From: Spongisporangium articulatum
GTDB taxonomy: Bacteria; Actinomycetota; Actinomycetes; Actinomycetales; Kineosporiaceae
Assembly: GCF_044465595.1 (NCBI RefSeq)
Contig: NZ_JBITLV010000001.1
Coordinates: 1,240,001 to 1,304,000, forward strand
Reading direction: 5' to 3'
Length of the DNA: 64,000 bases
Part shown: one piece after another, positions 58,216 to 64,000 of the stretch
How positions within the stretch are numbered: the stretch's first letter is position 1
Layout of the letters: each line of letters begins with the position of its first letter
The notes under the pieces: model-generated
Told to the model about the DNA's origin: nothing
What the model saw: the letters and a program-made list of their open reading frames with translations, nothing else
The model's database searches: none
Translations under genes and position numbers: made by a program

Positions 58216-60333
58216 TCAGGCGGGCATCAGGACGGGTTCGGGGCGGCCGAAGAGGTAGCCCTGCGCGTGCTCGGCCCCGAGCGCGGCCAGCAGTTCACGC
58301 TGCTGCTCGGTCTCGACGCCCTCCACGATCACGTCGACGCCCAGCCCGCGGCCCAGCCCGGTCAGCGCCTCGACGATCCGCTCGCTCGGCTGGTCGGTGC
58401 CCAGGCCCGCGGTGAAGCTGCGGTCCACCTTGATCCCGGAGATGGGCAGGTCACGCAGGTACGTGAGCGCGCCGAAGCCGGTGCCGAAGTCGTCGACCAG
58501 GACGCGCACCCCGAGCTCGTCGAGCTGCTCGATCTCCTGCCGAGCACCGACCGCCGAGCTGAGCATCACCGACTCGGTCAGCTCGACCATCAACCGGGCG
58601 GGAGGCAGGCCGGTGTCGGACAGGGCCTTCTCCACCTGGGCGGCCAGGCCGGGGCGGGTGACCTGCGTCGGCGACACGTTGATCGACACGTACCCGGCGT
58701 CCGGGCCGGTCGCGGCGGCCACCCGGGCGGCCTCCAGCAGCACCCAGTGGCCGAGCTCCACCATCAGGCCCGACTCCTCGGCGACCTGGAGGAAGTGCCC
58801 GGGGGCCAGCAGCCCGCGGTCGGGGTGGTTCCAGCGCAGCAGCGCCTCGCGGCCCACCACGTTGCGGCTGGCCAGGTCGACGATCGGCTGGAAGTGCAGC
58901 TCCAGCTCGCCGGTGGCCAGGCTGGTGCGCAGGTCCTCCTCGAGGTCGAGCCGCTCCAGCGCGTCCCGGCGCAGCCGCGAGTCGACCAGCTCCCAGCGGT
59001 TACGGCCGCCCTGCTTGGCGCGGTAGGTCGCGATCTCCGCGTCCCGGACCAGGCTCAGCGGGTCGGCCTCGGACGACGCCGACAGGGCGATGCCCACGCT
59101 GACGGTCGGGGAGATCGAGCGGTCGGCCAGCGGGAGCGGTTGCGCGACGGCGTCCTGCAGCCGCTCGGCCAGCGCCGCCGCCTCGGTCTCGTCGCCGACG
59201 TCGGGGCCGACGACGATGAACTCGTCACCGCCGATCCGGCCCACCGTGTCGCCGGGGCGCAGGGCCCGCTGCACCCGGCGGCCGATCTCGGCCAGCGCGG
59301 CGTCGCCCTGCTCCTGGCCGCTGTGCGCGTTGATCACCCGGAAGTGGTCGACGTCGACCTGCAGGACGGCGACCCGGCGGCCCGTCTGGCGACTGCGTTC
59401 GAGCCCGTCGCGGATGCGGTCGAGGACGAGCGTCCGGTTCGGCAGGCCCGAGAGCCGGTCGTGCAACGTCATGTGGGTGAGCAGTTCCTGGGCCCGGTGC
59501 ACCTCGGAGACGTCCTCGATCTGGACGACGAGCTGCTGCGGCCGGCCCTGCGCGTCGCGGACCAGGCAGACCGCGAGCGTGCCCCACAACTGCATGCCGC
59601 CGTGCCCGACGTAGCGGCGCTCCATCGTGATCGCCTCGACGTCGCCGCGCAGGAGGTGCCCGACCTGGACGCTGGTCTCCTCGAGGTCGCTCGGGTGCAC
59701 GACGTCGTAGAGGGTGCGTTCCTGCAGTTCGTCGGCGCGGTAGCCGAGCATCCGGCACAGCTTGCGGTTCACCCGCAGGAAGCGGCCGTTGAGCGCGGCC
59801 ACGCCGAAGCCGATCGGGCTGAACTGCATGGCGTGGCGGAACAGGTCCTCGCCGCCGTCGTGCGGGTCGGGCGTCGCGCCGAGCGCGCCCAGACGCGTGA
59901 CGACCGCCCCCACGCGCCCGTCGTCCCCGACCAGCGGGAGGCTCGTCGCGACCAGGGTGCCGTCGCCGACGGTGATGCTCGGCCCCGTCGTGACGTGCCC
60001 GGTGGCGACCGCCTCGAGGGCTCCGGCGCGCAGTTCGTCGAGCGGTTCGACGGCCGGGCGCAGGGTCACCCGGTGGTCGGCGGGGCGGTCCGCGGTGCGG
60101 GTGCTCTGGCGGGGGAGCGTCGCGGAGCGCGGGCGGCCGTCGGCGGTGATGCCGAGCGCCTCGCGGGCCGCCAGGTTGGCCAGGATGATCCCCCCGTCGA
60201 TGTCCTGCAGGACGACGGGTTCGGGCAGCGCGTCGACGAGCGCCCGGTGGCGGGCCTCCGACTCCGCGACGGGTAGCTCGTCCGCGCTGCGGCGCTGATC
60301 CCTCTGGGCGCGCCGCAGGTCTGCTCGTGGCAT
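58216..60333 (-). CDS. PAS-GGDEF-EAL protein (c-di-GMP synthesis and breakdown)
   Basis: This 705-residue protein starts at ATG 60333 with GGGGAGAG upstream. Two PAS-like domains (about residues 30-110 and 165-285) are followed by a GGDEF domain with intact GRIGGDEF and an RxxD inhibitory site (RPGD) five residues before it. The EAL domain has REALLRWNHP, ELTESVML, DDFGTGFGALTYL and EGVETEQQ, so both activities are potentially functional. No membrane helices or signal peptide are seen, so the sensor input is probably cytoplasmic. It can supply or remove the ligand of the RsiG protein at 27933. Confidence 0.95.
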   Translation of the reverse strand: MPRADLRRAQRDQRRSADELPVAESEARHRALVDALPEPVVLQDIDGGIILANLAAREALGITADGRPRSATLPRQSTRTADRPADHRVTLRPAVEPLDELRAGALEAVATGHVTTGPSITVGDGTLVATSLPLVGDDGRVGAVVTRLGALGATPDPHDGGEDLFRHAMQFSPIGFGVAALNGRFLRVNRKLCRMLGYRADELQERTLYDVVHPSDLEETSVQVGHLLRGDVEAITMERRYVGHGGMQLWGTLAVCLVRDAQGRPQQLVVQIEDVSEVHRAQELLTHMTLHDRLSGLPNRTLVLDRIRDGLERSRQTGRRVAVLQVDVDHFRVINAHSGQEQGDAALAEIGRRVQRALRPGDTVGRIGGDEFIVVGPDVGDETEAAALAERLQDAVAQPLPLADRSISPTVSVGIALSASSEADPLSLVRDAEIATYRAKQGGRNRWELVDSRLRRDALERLDLEEDLRTSLATGELELHFQPIVDLASRNVVGREALLRWNHPDRGLLAPGHFLQVAEESGLMVELGHWVLLEAARVAAATGPDAGYVSINVSPTQVTRPGLAAQVEKALSDTGLPPARLMVELTESVMLSSAVGARQEIEQLDELGVRVLVDDFGTGFGALTYLRDLPISGIKVDRSFTAGLGTDQPSERIVEALTGLGRGLGVDVIVEGVETEQQRELLAALGAEHAQGYLFGRPEPVLMPA

Positions 60334-60460
60334 TCGACTTCTCTCCCCAACTGTCACGCGCAGTCTATGGACGATCACACAATGCTGTCAGGGTGACACG
60401 GTGCCGTGCCGTCGATTCCTCAGCAAGTGGCCGAACGACCGACGGGCGCCGGGTTTGATC

Positions 60461-60532
60461 GCCGAGTGTGATGTCCATGCGCAGCGATGGGCCGTTTTGC
60501 GCCGAGTGCTGTGCCACGGCCTCACACTCGGT
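60461..60532. repeat. GCCGAGTG-type repeats left of the DUF559 gene
   Basis: GCCGAGTGTG (60461-60470) and GCCGAGTGCT (60501-60510) face an inverted CACACTCGG (60523-60531). The latter overlaps the DUF559 stop. The same words form a hairpin on the other side of that gene at 61541. Confidence 0.6.
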
Positions 60533-61388
60533 GGGCCATGGCCGCGCGGATCAGCGTGACCAGCTCGCCGACGCGCCACAAGCCGTCCGCGTCGACCTGG
60601 ATGACGTGCCAGCCCAGTGCTCGCAACCGGTTGTGCCGGCGCAGGTCGCGGCTGTGCTGGTCGCGGTCGCGATGGTGCTGGCCGTCGTACTCGACCGCCA
60701 GCATCAGCTCGGGCCAGGCCAGGTCGAGCCGGGCCACGAACCGACCGTCGTCGTCGAACACCTCCACCTGCGGGGTCGGGGCCGGTAGCCCGGCCAGGAT
60801 CAGCGCCACCCGCAGCCGCGACTCCCGCGGTGACTCGGCCCGTGGATCGGCCAACTCGGCGGCGGCCCGGGCCTGACGCACGCCGCGGGTTCCGGATCGG
60901 GTCTCCACGTACGAGCGCAGCCGCTCGGCGGAGGTCGAGGTGGCCCTGAGGACGGCGTCCGCCCAGGCGACAGCGTGCCCCACCGGGCCCGGGCGGGCGA
61001 TCAGGTCGAACGCCGTGCGTACGGGAGAGGTGGCAGGCCCCAGCCGGGTCGGACCGACTTCGTCCGTGGTGAGGACGCACCCGCGGACCACCAGTCCCGC
61101 TCGCGGGGCGGGTCGCGCCTGCGGGGCGGCGGTGATCTCCACCGCGTCGTCGGGCGTGGCCCATTCGACGCCGTGAGCCCAGGCGGCACTCGGGCCGGAC
61201 AGGGCGACGCCCCGGGGCAGGTACAGGCGGGCGGCGATGATCCGCTGCTCGTGCGTGACCGGGACGTGCGTGGACAGGTACAGGCCGTGGCCGAGCTTCT
61301 GCCAGCGTCGCGGGTGTCGACGCGGATCGACGCCGAGCCGACGGGCCTGCGCGGCGGTCACGGGGTGCGCCGGGAGTCTCGTGCTCAT
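60522..61388 (-). CDS. DUF559 (Vsr/PD-(D/E)XK-like) domain protein with AbiEi-like N-terminus
   Basis: This 288-residue protein has an N-terminal wing (LPAHPVTAAQARRLGVDPRRHPRRWQKLGHGLYLSTHVP), like the AbiEi or transcription-regulator-type domains often joined to DUF559. The C-terminal nuclease-like core reads ESRLRVALILAGLPAPTPQVEV...RLDLAWPELMLAVEYDGQHHRDRDQHSRDLRRHNRLRALGWHVIQV. The Asp and E-x-D of a PD-(D/E)XK site are in RLDLAWPELMLAVEYDG. These proteins are abundant, poorly characterised accessory genes. Start ATG 61388 was chosen without a clear ribosome-binding site. It is flanked on both sides by GCCGAGTG repeats. Confidence 0.8.
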   Translation of the reverse strand: MSTRLPAHPVTAAQARRLGVDPRRHPRRWQKLGHGLYLSTHVPVTHEQRIIAARLYLPRGVALSGPSAAWAHGVEWATPDDAVEITAAPQARPAPRAGLVVRGCVLTTDEVGPTRLGPATSPVRTAFDLIARPGPVGHAVAWADAVLRATSTSAERLRSYVETRSGTRGVRQARAAAELADPRAESPRESRLRVALILAGLPAPTPQVEVFDDDGRFVARLDLAWPELMLAVEYDGQHHRDRDQHSRDLRRHNRLRALGWHVIQVDADGLWRVGELVTLIRAAMAHRV

Positions 61389-61726
61389 GGCCGCAGCGTG
61401 GCGGCCTGCGGAAGGCGGGTGTGCCATCCCGGCGGCGGCCTGTGGGCGTCGGCCGCTTCGCGCCTGCTGTGGACGACGCGACGTGCGGGGCTCTGGGGAC
61501 GGCGAGTGTGGGGTCGGTGCACGCGAAACGGCCCTCGGACGCCGAGTGCGGTGCATGAGCGTCGCACTCGGCGGCGGCGCGCGTCACACCAAGCCCCCGG
61601 CCCGCGTCGTCCGAATCAGGGACGTCCCTGATCGCCTTCAGGGGTTCCGGATCGGAATACTGGCCGTGCGCCGGGCGTGGACGCCGGGCGCCTACTCCGC
61701 ACTCAACTCCAGGGGGAGTCAGCACC
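61389..61726. other. Intergenic region before the MMPL gene, with GCCGAGTGCG hairpin
   Basis: A perfect 10-bp stem (GCCGAGTGCG 61541-61550 with CGCACTCGGC 61563-61572) has a 12-nt loop. An imperfect GACGTCC-centred palindrome (CAGGGACGTCCCTGA) is at 61618-61632. The MMPL ribosome-binding site AGGGGGAG is at about 61711-61718. No gene was recognised in the 338 bp. Confidence 0.6.
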
Positions 61727-63895
61727 GTGGAAAAGTTCACCCGGTTCGTGCTCAGGCATCGACTGTGGGTCTTCCTGTTCTGGATCGCGATGCTGGCCGG
61801 TGGCCTCGCGACCTCCGGCGGTCTCGCCGACAAGCTCAGTTTCAACTTCGCCGTGCCGGGTCAGGAGGGCTACGAGACCCAGCTCAAACTCACCCAGGCG
61901 TACGGCACCGGCAACTACCCCGGCTACATCCCGGTCCTGACCGCGACGGACGGGGCCTCGATCGCCGACCACAAGACGGAACTCACGCAGTTCGCCGCGG
62001 CCTTCCAGAAGCTGCCCGGCGTCCGGGTTCTCGACTACGCCAACACCGGGGACGACGCGTTCCTGACGAAGGACGGCAAGTCCACCTTCGTCCTGGTCTA
62101 CGCACCGCTGCCGCAGGGTTTCGTCGACCCGATGGCCGAACCGATCCAGGCGACGGCGAAACAGGCCGCCGCGCAGAACGGTTTCGACCTGAAGATGACC
62201 GGCTACAACCAGCTGGCCGCCGGTGACGAGAACAACGAGGGCCCGAGCGTTCTCGTCGAGACCCTCGTCGGCGCCGGGCTGGCGCTCGTGGTGCTCATCT
62301 TCGTGTTCGCATCGTTCCTGGCCATCGTGCCGCTGCTGATCGCCGCCTTCGCGATCCTGTCCACCTTCCTCGCCGTCACCCTGCTCACCGAGGTGACCGA
62401 GGTGAGCTTCGTCGTCCAGTTCCTGATCTCGCTGGTCGGGCTCGGGGTCGCGATCGACTACTCCCTGCTCGTGGTGTCCCGCTGGCGCGAGGAGCGGGCC
62501 CGGGGCGTCCCGAACCACGAGGCCGTCGTCGTCTCGATGAAGACGGCCGGGCACGCCGTGCTCGCCTCCGGCATCACGGTCGCGATCAGCCTGCTGGCCA
62601 TGGTGCTGGTCAACGTGCCGCTGCTGCGCAGCATGGGTTACGGCGGCATGCTCATCCCGCTGATGAGCGTGCTCGTCGTCCTGACCCTGCTGCCGGCCAC
62701 GCTGTCGCTGATCGGGCCGCGGATCGACTGGCCGCGGATCCGCCACGAGGGCAACGCCTCTCGGGCCTGGTCGGGCTGGGCCCGGGGGGTCGTGAAGTTC
62801 CGCTGGCTGGCCACGGGGGCGGCCCTGCTCATCCTCGGCATCCTGATCGCCCCGGTGTTCGGCCTGCAGATCGGCTACGCCAGCTCCAAGTCCCTGGCCA
62901 GCAACGGCGAGGCGCACGACGCGCTGGTCCAGCTCGAGCAGGGCGGCGTCGGCACCGGCGTCCTGACCACGGCCGACGTGCTGGTCAAGGGCGGCGACCC
63001 GGCCGCGTTCAAGGCGGCGATCGAGACGGTGCCGGGCATCCGCACCGCGGTCGTGAACCCGCCCGGGAAGGGCGGTTTCACCGACGTCACCGTCGTGCCG
63101 AACGGCGAGACCGTCGACAACACCAACATCGCCGTGATCGACGACGTCCGCGAGAAGGTCTCCGGCCTGCCGGGTTACGAGGGCATCGCCAGCCTCGGCG
63201 CCGACGTCGAGGACTACCAGCACGCCGTGTACGGGAACTTCCCGTACGTGCTGGCGGCCATCGCGTTCATCACCTTCATCCTGCTGGTCCGGACGTTCCG
63301 CTCGGTCCTGCTGCCGCTGAAGGCGATCGTGTTGAACCTCGTGTCGCTGGCCGCGGTCTTCGGGCTCGCGACGTGGTTCTGGCAGGAGGGCAACGGGTCC
63401 GAGCAGATCTTCTCGATCGACCAGACCGGCGCCATGACCTTCTGGCTGCCGATCATGATCTTCGCGTTCCTGTTCGGCCTGTCCATGGACTACGAGGTGT
63501 TCATCCTCGCCCGGATGCGCGAGGAGTACGACCGGACCGGCTCGACGGCGCTCGCCGTGCAGCGCGGGCTCGGCCGGACCGGACGCCTGGTCACCAGCGC
63601 GGCGCTGATCCTGTTCTTCGCCTTCGCCGCGCTGGCCTCCGCACCGGGTACCGACATCAAGGTGCTGGCCACGGCCCTGGGCGTGGGCATCCTGCTGGAC
63701 GCGACGATCGTCCGGGCCCTGCTCGTCCCGGCCCTGGTCTCGCTGTTCGGTCGCTACAACTGGTGGCTGCCGGGCTGGCTCGCGACCGTCCTGCGGGTCG
63801 AGCCGTCCCCGGTGAAGCCGGACGTCCCGACCGAGCAGGCGCTGAGCGCCGAGAAGGCCGAGGCGGAGAAGGCCCTGGAGCCGGCCGCCGGCTGA
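61727..63895 (+). CDS. MMPL-family (RND-type) transporter
   Basis: This 722-residue protein starts at GTG eight bases after AGGGGGAG. It has about twelve membrane helices in the MMPL arrangement: one helix, a soluble extracellular domain (residues 35-180), five helices, a second soluble domain, five helices. The first block contains the proton-relay motif GLGVAIDYSLLVVSRWREE, and the second has FLFGLSMDYEVFILARMREEYDRTGS. Such pumps export lipids, polyketides or drugs. No adjacent lipid-synthesis genes reveal the cargo. The C-terminal tail is Glu/Ala-rich. Confidence 0.93.
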   Translation: MEKFTRFVLRHRLWVFLFWIAMLAGGLATSGGLADKLSFNFAVPGQEGYETQLKLTQAYGTGNYPGYIPVLTATDGASIADHKTELTQFAAAFQKLPGVRVLDYANTGDDAFLTKDGKSTFVLVYAPLPQGFVDPMAEPIQATAKQAAAQNGFDLKMTGYNQLAAGDENNEGPSVLVETLVGAGLALVVLIFVFASFLAIVPLLIAAFAILSTFLAVTLLTEVTEVSFVVQFLISLVGLGVAIDYSLLVVSRWREERARGVPNHEAVVVSMKTAGHAVLASGITVAISLLAMVLVNVPLLRSMGYGGMLIPLMSVLVVLTLLPATLSLIGPRIDWPRIRHEGNASRAWSGWARGVVKFRWLATGAALLILGILIAPVFGLQIGYASSKSLASNGEAHDALVQLEQGGVGTGVLTTADVLVKGGDPAAFKAAIETVPGIRTAVVNPPGKGGFTDVTVVPNGETVDNTNIAVIDDVREKVSGLPGYEGIASLGADVEDYQHAVYGNFPYVLAAIAFITFILLVRTFRSVLLPLKAIVLNLVSLAAVFGLATWFWQEGNGSEQIFSIDQTGAMTFWLPIMIFAFLFGLSMDYEVFILARMREEYDRTGSTALAVQRGLGRTGRLVTSAALILFFAFAALASAPGTDIKVLATALGVGILLDATIVRALLVPALVSLFGRYNWWLPGWLATVLRVEPSPVKPDVPTEQALSAEKAEAEKALEPAAG

Positions 63896-63917
63896 GGGCG
63901 TGCGTGCCACATGACGG

Positions 63918-63967
<50 letters not shown>

Positions 63968-64000
63968 GCCCCCGGCGGGAGGCCGCGCGCAGCGCGGCCC

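Overview
The window is chromosomal DNA from a very GC-rich actinobacterium. The evidence is mycothiol biosynthesis (mshA, mshD), CarD, SenX3-RegX3 with PhoU, a GlnR-type regulator, HbhA- and LpqE-like proteins, and an RsiG-type c-di-GMP anti-sigma factor. Four blocks keep the gene order known from Mycobacterium tuberculosis: glnR/mshD/pst, HTH-hbhA-DUF2516 (Rv0474-0476), mshA-ybjN-gpm-senX3-regX3 (Rv0486-0491) and lpqE-carD-ispD-ispF-cysS-rlmB (Rv3584-3579c). RsiG, MurL and the histone H1-like protein point away from Mycobacteriales, toward a lineage such as Frankiales, Nakamurellales, Geodermatophilales or Micromonosporales. I cannot name the species. No rRNA, tRNA, CRISPR array, IS element or prophage is visible.

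Layout. 0-10 kb: an exporter whose ATPase is fused to an extracellular S15-peptidase-type domain, a UvrA-like ABC protein, a lysine-rich histone-like protein with two tandem-repeat blocks, two uncharacterised genes and a membrane metallophosphoesterase. 10-21.5 kb: phosphate and polyphosphate metabolism (pstSCAB behind a PHO-type box, ppk, a MutT1-like protein), then mshD, a secreted 5'-nucleotidase and glnR. 21.7-28.5 kb: a redox and sulfur cluster (thioredoxin, DUF4395, DsrE, nitrobindin-like, Fur, YgfZ), then HTH-HbhA-DUF2516 and RsiG. 28.5-35.7 kb: dtd, a methyltransferase, mshA, ybjN, an inserted HEPN-MNT toxin-antitoxin pair, gpm, and an overlapping pgeF-murL pair. 35.7-44.8 kb: a FtsX-type ABC exporter with its own two-component system, then phoU divergent from senX3-regX3, and an LpqE-like lipoprotein. 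45-52 kb: carD, a PIN-TRAM protein, ispD (inverted), ispF, cysS and rlmB. 52-64 kb: membrane proteins, a DUF4032 kinase-like protein next to an MsmK/UgpC-type ATPase, a CBS protein, a Ser/Thr kinase, a GGDEF-EAL protein, a DUF559 nuclease-like protein and an MMPL transporter. The window ends in a G34-C15 homopolymer that looks artefactual.

How the genes work together. Phosphate control is the strongest theme: SenX3-RegX3 and PhoU, a PHO-like direct repeat upstream of pstS, the Pst importer, Ppk, and a secreted nucleotidase that could release phosphate. Cyclic-di-GMP is represented twice, by an effector (RsiG) and by a bifunctional turnover enzyme (GGDEF-EAL). PgeF and MurL, translationally coupled, both act on peptidoglycan precursors.

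Two genome-wide habits stand out. First, about eleven genes have a TANNNT box 6-7 nt before the start codon and no Shine-Dalgarno sequence, so leaderless mRNAs appear common. Second, gene ends, mostly of convergent pairs, carry long perfect or near-perfect hairpins of 18-24 bp. Two of these share an identical 19-base arm, which suggests a dispersed palindromic repeat reused as a bidirectional terminator.
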